64,000 bases of DNA from FEB-12 sp964503315 (GCA_964503315.1 CAZCZL010000009.1:77025-141024); one strand, 5' to 3'. Numbered from the stretch's first letter, positions 41,160 through 50,029 are shown. Program-made: numbers and translations. The notes: generated by a model from the letters alone, not told the origin.

Positions 41160-43736
41160 ATGCTCCAGGGCAGGATGCCCATGCGTACAAAGTTACCAAG
41201 TTACATCGCGATGGCGCTCGCCATCGCTACCGCGTTTCTGCCGCTGTCGGCGTCGAGCCAGACATCGTACGAAGATATCACGGTCAGTTTTGAGGTCCCA
41301 AGACTTCTCTCCCGCGATCTGTTCGTTCGCTACGATGGAAAGACGCTGTACGTACCAGTAGTCGAAGTCTTCGGTTACCTGGATATCAATATAGGTCCCG
41401 ATGCCGACCGCACCAAGCTCCAGGGATTTCTCTTCAATCGCAATGACAAGTTCGAGATTCGTCCGGCGGAGAGCAAAGCGATCGTCAATAAGAAGGAGTT
41501 CCCGCTCGACCGTACAGAGTTCATGTACGACAACGGTCAGCTCTATCTTCGACTCGACCAGTTTGGCCGCATATTCGGACTCGACATGTCGTTCGACTTT
41601 TCGATGCTGCGGATCCTTCTCCCCCTGAATGAGAGTTTCCCTGCCTGGCAGAAGTTGAAACGCAAGCAGGCGCGAGAGAAACTGAAGAAGCAGGTCGCGT
41701 CCCTGAAAGACGTTAAGTCAGTAGAGCGTCGACACGAGCTTTTCTCTGGAGGAGTAGCCGATTGGACGGTGTCATCGAACCCGATCGGAGGGGGCGGGCA
41801 TTATCTCGACCTGGCTTTTGGATCGATGGTTCTCGGCGGAGACCTGATGGTATCAGGCTCCGGGAGCACGTCGCGCGGGTTTGAGTCGGACCAACTCAAT
41901 TACCGTTGGCACTATTCGTTTGGTGAGAATCCCTGGCTTACCCAGGCAGAGGTCGGGACCGTCAATCCTGCCGGTCTGCTTTCGCGATCTCTGGATGGGG
42001 CCATGATCACCAACACGCCGCAGGTGCAAAGACAATACTTCCAGACCATAGTACTTGATGGGCAACTCGAGGAAGGATGGGAGGTTGAACTGTATGTGGA
42101 TGGCCGGCTGCTCGACTTTGCTGAAGCCGACGCTACCGGCAAATATCAGTTTGATGTCGACGTTGTCTATGGTTCGAGCGACATCACTTTGAAAATGTAT
42201 GGCCCAAGCGGCGAGATCCGGACGGAAGAGCGCCACCTGCGTGTCCCGTACAATTTGATTCCCAAAAACAAGCTAGAGTATTCTGTCGCGATGGGTAAGG
42301 ATGCCACCGCCGACACAACCAGGCTGTACTCCCAGCCGACCGCGTATTACGGACTGCTCAATTCGCTGACCATCGGCGTGGGAGCGGATGTTCCTATCAA
42401 TTCCGATATTGAGGAAGAACCGCTACTGTCGACCGAGGCGACGCTGCAGGTCGCGGGAAGTGTGATTGCCAACGCGTCATTCTCGCCGGGATACCAGATG
42501 CAGGTCGGTGCAAACTACGCGATGCCGAATTTCCTGAATACCAATCTTGCCTATACCAGATACGAAGAGAATCCGTTCCGCAATCCAGGGAAGCAGGAGC
42601 AAAGTATCTCCGGTACCATGTCGCTGCCGATCAGGATCGGCCAGCGCTACCTTGGAGTCCGCTACAACGCTTCGTACGACACCTATTCGGATTTCTCCTC
42701 GCTCTCAATGAACTATGGCGCTACTGCCTCGTTTCTACGCATGTATGCCAATTACATCGGACGCTATAAGCGGACGATCTACCCGAACCGCGCGGCCACC
42801 TCTATGGTCAGCCAGATGCTGCTGTCAACCGACCTGCTGAACTGGCTTCGCCCGCAGTTTCGGATCGACTACGATCACGATGTCAATGATTTCTCGCGGT
42901 TTGGCATTTACCTGACTCGTCGTGTCTTCAAGACCGGCCAGATCAGCCTATCGTATGAACATTCTCCGCTGTACAAGACCAATACGGTGATGTTGAATCT
43001 CAATTTCTTCAATTCAGTGGCGGCTTTCTCCACGCGCGCGGCGTATTCGAATAAAGACTACTCGATGAACCAGATGCAGCGCGGATCGATCCGTTGGGAT
43101 CGCGCCGCCGGCAAAATACGGTTCGACCGTCGCAACGGAATCGGATATGGTTCCGCGGTCGTGCGCCCATTCCTCGACCTGAACAACGACGGTGTCCCGA
43201 ATGAAGGTGAAGAGTTCCTGCCGGGACTCAAAGCGAAGCTGGTGGGGGTTGGAGGGCGACCAGTTCCGCGTGGTAAGCTCTACTACTATGAGAATCTGCG
43301 ACCATACGATTCTTACACCATCTCAATAGACCCTACCAGTTTGGATAACCCAATGCTCAAGCCGGCCTTTGAGAATTATCGAGTATCGGTGAATCCCAAT
43401 GTGGTTACGTCGGTTGATGTCCCGGTTGTTATGGCCGCGGATATCAGCGGAGTGATCGAGCGCGAGACGCCGGGCGGCAATGTGGGGGTTGGCGGAATAC
43501 GTCTCAAGTTGCTCAATGTCGACAAGGATGTCGCGGTCGATATCGTCTCTTTCAGTAGTGGACAGTACTACTATCTCGGTCTCATCCCGGGTCACTACCG
43601 GGCCTACCTCGACCCGGAACAGCTCGACAAGTTTGGGTATATCGCGGAACCGCCGTCGATGGAGTTTGATGTCCTTCCGTCAGAGTCAGGCTCATCGGTC
43701 GAGAACATTAATTTTGTGTTGAAAGCCAAACCTTAG
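41160..43736 (+). CDS. Divergent outer-membrane fimbrial usher
   Basis: 858 residues. ATG codons at 41160, 41175 and 41181 are all possible starts. GAGGAG precedes the first at only 3 bases. Signal peptide AMALAIATAFLPLSASSQ. A charged N-terminal domain (about 30-190) includes a KRKQAREKLKKQVASLKD helix. A usher-like stretch follows: GSLDLAFG-type strands, GTVNPAGLLSRSLDGAMITNT, and the plug-like segment GQLEEGWEVELYVDGRLLDFAEADATGKYQF… GPSGEIRTEERHLRVPYNLIP. A beta-barrel of many amphipathic strands continues, then FLDLNNDGVPNEGEEFLPG (calcium-loop-like) and carboxypeptidase-regulatory-like domains at the end. It is the export pore for the fibre. It does not closely follow the classical FimD/PapC N-terminal pattern. 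Confidence 0.78.
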   Translation: MLQGRMPMRTKLPSYIAMALAIATAFLPLSASSQTSYEDITVSFEVPRLLSRDLFVRYDGKTLYVPVVEVFGYLDINIGPDADRTKLQGFLFNRNDKFEIRPAESKAIVNKKEFPLDRTEFMYDNGQLYLRLDQFGRIFGLDMSFDFSMLRILLPLNESFPAWQKLKRKQAREKLKKQVASLKDVKSVERRHELFSGGVADWTVSSNPIGGGGHYLDLAFGSMVLGGDLMVSGSGSTSRGFESDQLNYRWHYSFGENPWLTQAEVGTVNPAGLLSRSLDGAMITNTPQVQRQYFQTIVLDGQLEEGWEVELYVDGRLLDFAEADATGKYQFDVDVVYGSSDITLKMYGPSGEIRTEERHLRVPYNLIPKNKLEYSVAMGKDATADTTRLYSQPTAYYGLLNSLTIGVGADVPINSDIEEEPLLSTEATLQVAGSVIANASFSPGYQMQVGANYAMPNFLNTNLAYTRYEENPFRNPGKQEQSISGTMSLPIRIGQRYLGVRYNASYDTYSDFSSLSMNYGATASFLRMYANYIGRYKRTIYPNRAATSMVSQMLLSTDLLNWLRPQFRIDYDHDVNDFSRFGIYLTRRVFKTGQISLSYEHSPLYKTNTVMLNLNFFNSVAAFSTRAAYSNKDYSMNQMQRGSIRWDRAAGKIRFDRRNGIGYGSAVVRPFLDLNNDGVPNEGEEFLPGLKAKLVGVGGRPVPRGKLYYYENLRPYDSYTISIDPTSLDNPMLKPAFENYRVSVNPNVVTSVDVPVVMAADISGVIERETPGGNVGVGGIRLKLLNVDKDVAVDIVSFSSGQYYYLGLIPGHYRAYLDPEQLDKFGYIAEPPSMEFDVLPSESGSSVENINFVLKAKP

Positions 43737-43758
43737 TTTGTCATCGCCATAGCAGTAC

Positions 43759-43800
43759 AAAAAGAGAGCGGCCGCCTTTTTGGGCGGCCGCTCTCGATTT
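43759..43800. terminator. Bidirectional terminator between usher and TSP3 gene
   Basis: The perfect 13-bp stem GAGAGCGGCCGCC / GGCGGCCGCTCTC (43764-43776, 43783-43795) has the loop TTTTTG. Five A on the left give a T-tract on the minus strand, so it serves the minus-strand gene best. The plus side has only a short T run. Confidence 0.85.
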
Positions 43801-43819
43801 ATGGCGGAACACATGATCC

Positions 43820-45907
43820 TCACGGGCAGAGCGGCAAAGGCGGTCGCGGTATTACCGTGAGGTACGAAATCAAAAGAGATAGATCCGAGAGATCTATTGC
43901 TCCCGCGGCGTTGACATTGGCTTCCTCAAGACACGGAAGCGGAGGTCGCGGTATTACCGTAAGGTACGAAATCAATAACGACAAGTCCGAGAGATCGGGC
44001 GTCTCACTTATCGACTTATTGACATTCCCCGTCTCGCCGATACAGCAAGAAGTCTCACAGGCATCGCCGATACCATTGCCATTCGCGTCCTCCTGCAGCG
44101 GATTGGGATCTGCCGGGCAATTATCACAGTCGTCACCGACGCCATCGCCGTCACCGTCCAACTGCGAATTATTGGCAACAAGTGGGCAGTTGTCGCAAGC
44201 GGAACCGAATAAGTCTCCGTCGGGATTGTCCTGTCCCGGATTTGCAATGGTGGCGCAGTTGTCGCAATCATCGCCAATGCCGTCACCATCGCCGTCTGCT
44301 TGTCCTGGATTAAAGACGATTTTGCAGTTGTCGCAGTCATCCCCAATGCCGTCACCATCTGAATCCGCTTGTCCGGGGTTGGGAACAGTGGGACAATTGT
44401 CAGCCGCATCCGGAATACCATCACCATCGGAGTCAAGCATGCCGCACGACAACACAGTCTCGAAATAAATATCCTGCATGGCGCCGGGCAGACGGGCATC
44501 GTTCCAGATATATCCAGGACCACTTATCGCACTGAAATCAGAGCCGAGATAATCACCCTGATATATCGGAGCCGGTGGCATCGGTATCGCCGACGCCGGC
44601 GCGATCGGGACTATAGATGATGCCGGGCAGTCCGTCCATGTAAGCCCGCAATCAGGAGACATCGACACCCACGTCTGGTGCCGGATATTCGCCGGGTCCA
44701 TCCGCCGGTCGTAGTAGGTGATTTGGATCAAACCGGTAGCCGGATCAACTGCCATGTGCGGCGCCCATTGATCGAGTCCATTCGCGAACGGATCTTGATT
44801 TACTCGCACGGCGGGTGTCCAGGTTCCGGCCAATCCGGTCGGACTGGACGAGAAGTAGATATCCAGATCACCCGCGACCAATGCTGTCCAGGCGGCGAAG
44901 ACCATGCCGGCGCACGGACCTGTTCCCGTGGCGATCGTGACATTCGTGGCGCACTTGATACCGCCGGCAATCACCGGCGGAACTGGACCGATCGGCGCAA
45001 TTGCCACTGGCGCGAAGAATGGCGCGCCAAATCCGGGACTCCCGGAAATAAACGCGGTGAAGCCGTCAGACCAGCCTACGTACACGCCACCGGCTGGGAC
45101 CGCGAGATTTCCGGGCGGCCCCATGACCGCCACGCTCGGGCGGTGTGTTGCCATCGCGTTCGGGAAACCGGGTCCGACAGCGAGTACAACCGCAGGTGAG
45201 AAGGCGGGATAAATCGGCGCGGGGCCGGGTGTAGTGCGCGAGTATTGGTAGACTATCCCGAAGCCATCCCCCAGATCATCGAAGGGAAGTCCATTGCCGT
45301 CCGCGTCTCCGGGAGCGCCATCCATGTATTGCGCGTACGCGATGTGAACGGTACCTATCGCAGCGGCAGGGTTTCCGGGAATGTCATCGACTCTGACATA
45401 CGGATAGTCGTACCACATCCCCGGCGGCACCGGGCCCGATGGAATGGCTGGCGCGCCGAAGGCCGCTCCACCTCCCGGCGAGAAGCTCGACACAATACCT
45501 CCCGCGCCTACCCAGGGCAGACCCGGACCATAGGCGGTGTACGCGGTATAGAATCCACCCCCGGGATGTGCCGAAATAGTCGGGTTCCAGGCATTAACGA
45601 ACGGTGCCGGTAACGGCGGGATGATTCCCTGAATGAATGCCGCCCCACCCGCGGGAGAGAATCCGTAACTGATCGCTGACGCGCCGAATCCCCCTGCCCC
45701 AAACTCGGTCCAAACACCATACACATCTCCGACGACAATCTCGCTCCAGGCGACTGAGCTGTTATGCTGTTCGGTCGCCGGCGGACTCGCGACATTGACC
45801 GGGAAATTGGGAAGCGCGTGAACAGAAAGAGCTGTTGCGCTCCAACAGACGAGAAGCGCAATACATGATGCAGTCAACGATCGCAAGAGGCGCGAATTGG
45901 AATCCAT
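43820..45907 (-). CDS. Secreted TSP3-repeat and dockerin-like protein
   Basis: 695 residues from the ATG at 45907 with GGAGG upstream. Signal peptide SLTASCIALLVCWSATALSVHA. A large N-terminal beta-propeller-like region (about 30-510), rich in Gly/Pro, contains sialidase-style phrases such as HMAVDPATGLIQITYYDRRMD and QGDYLGSDFSAI, as in exo-alpha-sialidase-like propellers. Then come four to five thrombospondin type 3 calcium repeats (DSDGDGIPDAADNCPTVPNPGQ pattern), then CCIGETGNVNKS and a dockerin-like doublet (TPDLSDLSLLISYLTVIPRPPLPC repeated). No active-site arginine triad was confirmed. It shares its promoter style and C-terminal half with the next gene. Confidence 0.82.
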   Translation of the reverse strand: MDSNSRLLRSLTASCIALLVCWSATALSVHALPNFPVNVASPPATEQHNSSVAWSEIVVGDVYGVWTEFGAGGFGASAISYGFSPAGGAAFIQGIIPPLPAPFVNAWNPTISAHPGGGFYTAYTAYGPGLPWVGAGGIVSSFSPGGGAAFGAPAIPSGPVPPGMWYDYPYVRVDDIPGNPAAAIGTVHIAYAQYMDGAPGDADGNGLPFDDLGDGFGIVYQYSRTTPGPAPIYPAFSPAVVLAVGPGFPNAMATHRPSVAVMGPPGNLAVPAGGVYVGWSDGFTAFISGSPGFGAPFFAPVAIAPIGPVPPVIAGGIKCATNVTIATGTGPCAGMVFAAWTALVAGDLDIYFSSSPTGLAGTWTPAVRVNQDPFANGLDQWAPHMAVDPATGLIQITYYDRRMDPANIRHQTWVSMSPDCGLTWTDCPASSIVPIAPASAIPMPPAPIYQGDYLGSDFSAISGPGYIWNDARLPGAMQDIYFETVLSCGMLDSDGDGIPDAADNCPTVPNPGQADSDGDGIGDDCDNCKIVFNPGQADGDGDGIGDDCDNCATIANPGQDNPDGDLFGSACDNCPLVANNSQLDGDGDGVGDDCDNCPADPNPLQEDANGNGIGDACETSCCIGETGNVNKSISETPDLSDLSLLISYLTVIPRPPLPCLEEANVNAAGAIDLSDLSLLISYLTVIPRPPLPLCP

Positions 45908-46074
45908 GCCTACCTCCAGAGGTTCGCCGCTGATGACCCCAACATCATCAGGCAACGGACGCGCAAACAGCGCGTTTGCAGGTTCGTATCTCTTTGATGC
46001 TCGTGTGAGCCGATGATGACTAAGTGATCGCGTACGGCAGGGCCCCGTGAGGCTGGGGTGCCGAGTGATGGATA

Positions 46075-46104
46075 ATTATATACAATTTACATCCATGTTG
46101 TCAA
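46075..46104 (-). promoter_or_regulatory. Sigma-70-type promoter of the TSP3/dockerin-like gene
   Basis: On the minus strand TTGACA (46104-46099), an 18-base spacer and TATAAT (46080-46075) match the consensus perfectly. The leader to the ATG is about 160 bases. The spacer begins ACATGG, and the promoter at 47485-47514 has nearly the same start (TCATGG). Confidence 0.7.
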
Positions 46105-46151
46105 GTACGAAATGCCAGGGATCTATTCACCCTGCACTGGAAACACATGAG

Positions 46152-46180
46152 AACGGCCGCTCGACAGTGGGCGGCCGTTT
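46152..46180 (-). terminator. Hairpin after the cupredoxin/TSP3 gene
   Basis: The perfect 9-bp stem AACGGCCGC / GCGGCCGTT (46152-46160, 46171-46179) has a 10-base loop, 25 bases past the stop at 46205. No T-run follows on the minus strand, so it is a weak or assisted terminator. Confidence 0.5.
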
Positions 46181-46204
46181 CTCAAATCTGAAATTCCACT
46201 GCAC

Positions 46205-47371
46205 TTACGGACAGTTCGGCAAGGTCGGACGTGGGGTAACGGTGAGGTAGGAAATCAACAAGGAGAGGTCCGACAGGTCGACATGCGGCGGGGCTCCGCC
46301 AGTCGAATTGTTTAGATTTGCCTCTTCGTCGCATGGTAATGTCGGACGCGGAGTAACCGTCAGATAGGAGACTAACAATGAGAGGTCGGAAAGATCAGGC
46401 GTCTCGGCCACCGATTTGTTCACATTACCGGTAGTGCCGATGCAGCACCCGAAATCACACGCGTCGCCGATACCGTCCTGATCCGTATCTTCCTGGAGCG
46501 GATTAGAATTGGTCGGACAGTTATCACACGGATTGCCAACCTGATCACCATCGTCATCCTGCTGGCTGGCATTGGACATGAGTGGGCAGTTGTCGCTTGG
46601 ATCGAGAACTCCGTCGTTGTCATCGTCGGGGTCACAAACGTTTCCTAACTGATCGCCATCGGTGTCCAGTTGATTCGCGTTTGCAGAGAGCGGACAATTA
46701 TCGTTTCCGTCCAAAACGCCGTCATTGTCATCATCAGCGTCGCAGGCATCACCCTGTGAATCCAGGTCCGTATCTTCCTGACCGGGATTGCTGACAAACG
46801 GGCAGTTATCGCTTGGGTCCAGCACGCCATCATTGTCGTCATCACCATCGCAGACATCGCCAATGCCGTCGTTGTCGGCGTCTTCCTGTCCGGGATTGAC
46901 CTGATTGACACAATTGTCGCAGACGTTCCCTTTACCATCCATGTCGTTGTCTTCCTGCAACGGATTGGCTACCGATGGGCAGTTGTCCAACTGATCGGCG
47001 ACGCCGTCACCGTCTCCATCAGTGATAATGACATTGATGACACCCGTCATTCCAAATGCCTCATGGAATTCACAGACATAGGGGAACGGACCCGGGCCAT
47101 CAGCGGGAACTATTGTGATCTGGAAGGTCTGACCGGGTGTCGACATAGTACCCGAATGCCAGGTCTTGGCCGATGGCGGCACCGAAGCGGAATTGTGTAC
47201 GCCGTTGACCAACGTCCATCGCACGGTATCGCCATAGTTAACATTGACGGTTGACGGAGTGAACGAAAAGCCGCTCATGTTCACATTGTGAATGACGGCA
47301 TTTGCACTCAAGGGGATCAGCAGCATGCCCATAAGCACTGCCGCACGGCAGACAAAGACCAACTGACGCAT
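46205..47371 (-). CDS. Secreted cupredoxin with TSP3 repeats and dockerin-like end
   Basis: 388 residues. Signal peptide AAVLMGMLLIPLSANA. Residues about 26-117 are a plastocyanin/azurin-like domain with a full type 1 copper set: His59 (VNGVHNSAS), Cys100, His103 and Met108 (YVCEFHEAFGM). Residues 118-320 are seven or so thrombospondin type 3 repeats with DxDxDG and D-N-C-P pairs, a calcium-bound rod. The end repeats the CCIGTTGNVNKS and DLSDLSLLISYLTVTPRP doublet. Family knowledge: such copper domains carry single electrons. A surface-exposed electron carrier on a calcium rod is inferred. Confidence 0.86.
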   Translation of the reverse strand: MRQLVFVCRAAVLMGMLLIPLSANAVIHNVNMSGFSFTPSTVNVNYGDTVRWTLVNGVHNSASVPPSAKTWHSGTMSTPGQTFQITIVPADGPGPFPYVCEFHEAFGMTGVINVIITDGDGDGVADQLDNCPSVANPLQEDNDMDGKGNVCDNCVNQVNPGQEDADNDGIGDVCDGDDDNDGVLDPSDNCPFVSNPGQEDTDLDSQGDACDADDDNDGVLDGNDNCPLSANANQLDTDGDQLGNVCDPDDDNDGVLDPSDNCPLMSNASQQDDDGDQVGNPCDNCPTNSNPLQEDTDQDGIGDACDFGCCIGTTGNVNKSVAETPDLSDLSLLVSYLTVTPRPTLPCDEEANLNNSTGGAPPHVDLSDLSLLISYLTVTPRPTLPNCP

Positions 47372-47484
47372 AAGACCTCACAGTCCGTTGATGTGTATGG
47401 TACTGATATCGATTTCAAGGTGTCGATGCGCTGGGACAATATTCCCAGGCAGTACCCTCGGGTGAGGCCGTGGTAGACAAGCCA

Positions 47485-47514
47485 AATATATACCAAATTA
47501 GCCCATGATGTCAA
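47485..47514 (-). promoter_or_regulatory. Sigma-70-type promoter of the cupredoxin/TSP3 gene
   Basis: On the minus strand TTGACA (47514-47509), an 18-base spacer and TATATT (47490-47485), about 110 bases before the ATG. Spacer length and first bases match the promoter at 46075-46104, which suggests co-regulation or duplication of the whole gene with its promoter. Confidence 0.68.
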
Positions 47515-47540
47515 GCGGATTCTGAACGCTGGTCGGCAAA

Positions 47541-47566
47541 TGAAAAGGGCCGGCAAAGCCGGCCCC
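47541..47566 (-). terminator. Terminator after oligoendopeptidase F
   Basis: The perfect 8-bp stem GGGCCGGC / GCCGGCCC (47547-47554, 47558-47565) has the loop AAA. On the minus strand TTTTCATTT follows. It is 32 bases past the stop at 47598. Confidence 0.82.
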
Positions 47567-47597
47567 TGGACAAAAATCTCGCACTGATTGAGAGGGT

Positions 47598-49514
47598 TTA
47601 CCCCTTGCCGCCCTTGGCCGGAGCTTTCTCCTCCATCAGAAGTTTCTCAAGCTGGTCGACCAGAGAACCGAACAGCTTGATTGTCCGGTCAACCGGCTCA
47701 GAGGTTGTCATATCCACTCCGGCATCCTTGAGCACATCAACCGGGTACTTGGAGCTACCGGTGTTGAGGAACTGCTGGTATTGCTCCAACGCCCCCTTTT
47801 GCTTCTCCAGTATCCGCTGGGATAGCATCTGCGCCGCGGCATAACAGGTCGCATACTGGTAGACGTAGTATTGGCGATAAAAGTGACTGATGCGCATACC
47901 GCCAACGTCGTTGATCGAATCGATCACTAACTCGGGTCCCCAGTATTTCTGGTAAATGTCGCGGTAGGTCTGCCGGAAGAAGTCTGCCGACAGCGCGCCA
48001 CCGTCCTCTACCCTCTTGTGAATCGCCAGCTCAAATTCGGAGAACCAAACCTGGGTGTAGAAGGTCCCGATGATCTGGGTGATGTAGTAGTTCAGAAGGG
48101 CTATCTTCTCCTGCTTATCCTTGGTCTTCTCAAGCATATACTTGATCAAGACTGCCTCATTGCAGGTGGAGGCCACTTCGGCAGTGAACAGGTAATGATT
48201 GCTGTACTGGTACGGCTCATGCTGATTAGTGTAGAATGAGTGCATGGCGTGGCCCATTTCATGAGCCAGTGTGAAGACATCTTCCATCGAGCCGGAATAA
48301 TTCATCAAGAGATAGGGGTGTGAACTGTAAGTTCCCCACTGGTATGCGCCCGAACCTTTGCCGGGATTCTCATACACATCAACCCAGCCGGATGACAGTC
48401 CCTTGGAGAAGTCTGCCAAATAGGTTTTCCCCATCGGCTGGAGCCCTTTGGTGATGAGGTCAACGCCTTCGGCGTACTCGTATTTCTTATGTCCAGCCTC
48501 CACGAGCGGTACCCAGAGATCATACGGGTAGAGCGTGTCGACGCCCATCACCTGCTTTCTCAACGAGGCCCACTTGTGCAGAGGCGCGAGATTTGCGTTC
48601 ACCGCCTCGATCAGCTTGTAGTAGACTGAAGTAGGAATAGCGTTGGGATCGAGCGACATATCAAGGCAGGTCGGGTACTTGCGGGCTTTGGCCAGCCAAT
48701 GATCCTTTTTCACTGATGATGCCAGGGTCGCGCCAAGGGTATTCACATACTTGAGATACGCCTTGTTGTACGCCTGGTTGGCATCTCTGCGGACCCGGCG
48801 GTCCTTGGATTCCAACATATTCGAGTAGCGACCCTTGGTCAGCTCTACTTCGTTTCCGTTCTCATCGATGATCGTGCCGTAGCTGATATCAGCGTCATTG
48901 ATCATGTTGAATATGCGTCCAAAAGAACCGCTGACCGGGGCCGCCGAAGCCAGCAAGGCCTCTTCTTTATCTGAGAGAATATGCTCTTTGCTCCGGATCA
49001 GGGTCTTGAGATAAAACGCGTAATCAGCGACCGCCGGCGACGCTACCAGACTAGCGAGTGCCGCGTCATCCATCGCCAGGATCTCCGGTTCAAAGTAGGA
49101 AGATGCTTCCACCAGTTGCGCGTTGAGGCTCGAAATTCGGTCGGCGCGCTCCTGATTCTCGCTGATACGATTATCCTCATCCAATTTCAGATTGGCGTAG
49201 ACATAGAGGTTGTCCGAAATGAGGCCAAGACTGTCGCGCAGTTTGAATGCGGCGATAAGATTCTCCGGCGATCCGGTCAATTGCCCGCGGAACTGGTCGA
49301 GTCGGGAGTAGTTGGCTTTGAGAAACTCAAAATCCTTCTCCCAGGCGTCGATCGTCGGGTACATGTCTTCGAGCTTCCACTTGTACTGCGGATCGATCTC
49401 GGAGCGTGGTTTCAGTTGGTCGGTTTGTGCCTGCGCCAGCAGGCCAAAGCAGAGCAGGGCAGCCGCGATCAGGATGGCCAGCCTCATTCCCCTTGATGGT
49501 TGCGTTGGATGCAT
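47598..49514 (-). CDS. pepF: Exported oligoendopeptidase F (M3 zinc metallopeptidase)
   Basis: 638 residues from the ATG at 49514, with GGAG five bases upstream. Residues 11-30 (RLAILIAAALLCFGLLAQAQ) form a signal peptide, so it is predicted to be periplasmic, unlike the cytosolic Gram-positive PepF. Helical bowl M3B fold with the zinc motif HEMGH (418-422) and the downstream Glu-bearing helix (TAEVASTCNEAVL). It cuts peptides of roughly 7-17 residues. The C-terminal KAPAKGGKG tail is unusual. It is divergent from menI across a 107-base gap that holds an inverted repeat. Confidence 0.92.
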   Translation of the reverse strand: MHPTQPSRGMRLAILIAAALLCFGLLAQAQTDQLKPRSEIDPQYKWKLEDMYPTIDAWEKDFEFLKANYSRLDQFRGQLTGSPENLIAAFKLRDSLGLISDNLYVYANLKLDEDNRISENQERADRISSLNAQLVEASSYFEPEILAMDDAALASLVASPAVADYAFYLKTLIRSKEHILSDKEEALLASAAPVSGSFGRIFNMINDADISYGTIIDENGNEVELTKGRYSNMLESKDRRVRRDANQAYNKAYLKYVNTLGATLASSVKKDHWLAKARKYPTCLDMSLDPNAIPTSVYYKLIEAVNANLAPLHKWASLRKQVMGVDTLYPYDLWVPLVEAGHKKYEYAEGVDLITKGLQPMGKTYLADFSKGLSSGWVDVYENPGKGSGAYQWGTYSSHPYLLMNYSGSMEDVFTLAHEMGHAMHSFYTNQHEPYQYSNHYLFTAEVASTCNEAVLIKYMLEKTKDKQEKIALLNYYITQIIGTFYTQVWFSEFELAIHKRVEDGGALSADFFRQTYRDIYQKYWGPELVIDSINDVGGMRISHFYRQYYVYQYATCYAAAQMLSQRILEKQKGALEQYQQFLNTGSSKYPVDVLKDAGVDMTTSEPVDRTIKLFGSLVDQLEKLLMEEKAPAKGGKG

Positions 49515-49563
49515 ACGTTCTCCTATATTGGCGCGTATCGACCGAGGGTCATTCTCTTTATTT

Positions 49564-49590
49564 GGTTGGCTAATATACGTAAAGCCAACC
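49564..49590. promoter_or_regulatory. Inverted repeat between pepF and menI
   Basis: GGTTGGCT-N11-AGCCAACC is a perfect 8-bp dyad whose centre contains an AT-rich TAATATACGTA that could be part of a -10 region. It lies between divergent starts, so it may be an operator for one or both genes. Confidence 0.38.
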
Positions 49591-49621
49591 CATTTGTGGA
49601 ACGAAATTCGACGGAGAAGTT

Positions 49622-50029
49622 ATGTTCACTCACCAGACCACGATTCGCCTTCACCATACCGATGCCGCCGGACTGCTGTTTTTTGCCGAGCAATTCAAGC
49701 TGGCCCATGATGCGTACGAGAGCTTTATGGAATCAATAGGGTATCCATTTGCTCCACTACTGAGGACATCACAGTACCTTCTTCCGATCGTGCACGCTGA
49801 AGCGGATTTCGGCGCTGCCCTGAATACAGGCGACAAGATCGAGATCCAGGTGACCGCGGAGCGGATCGGCGATACGTCTTTTACATTGGATTACAAGTTG
49901 TTGCGAAACGGATCCGAACCTGTTGGTTCGGTGAAGACCGTCCATGTACTGGTAGACAAGCGAACCGGGCAAACACTCACGTTGTTGCCGGACCTTCGCA
50001 CCAAGCTGGCGACTATCTCAGCTTCCTGA
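49622..50029 (+). CDS. menI: 1,4-dihydroxy-2-naphthoyl-CoA thioesterase (hot-dog fold)
   Basis: 135 residues, 4HBT-type hot-dog fold. TIRLHHTDAAGLLFFAEQFKLAHDAYESF contains the H-T-D-A-A-G active-site signature typical of DHNA-CoA hydrolases (the Asp/Glu region that activates water). It releases DHNA from its CoA ester before prenylation by MenA. Its 3' end overlaps the 3' end of menE on the other strand by 17 bases, which places it with the menaquinone genes though it is transcribed separately. Confidence 0.85.
   Translation: MFTHQTTIRLHHTDAAGLLFFAEQFKLAHDAYESFMESIGYPFAPLLRTSQYLLPIVHAEADFGAALNTGDKIEIQVTAERIGDTSFTLDYKLLRNGSEPVGSVKTVHVLVDKRTGQTLTLLPDLRTKLATISAS

Noticed and set aside
43820..45907. 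Sialidase assignment for the TSP3/dockerin-like protein
   Set aside because: Phrases resemble sialidase-like propellers, but I could not see the arginine triad or repeated Asp boxes. Left as propeller-like.
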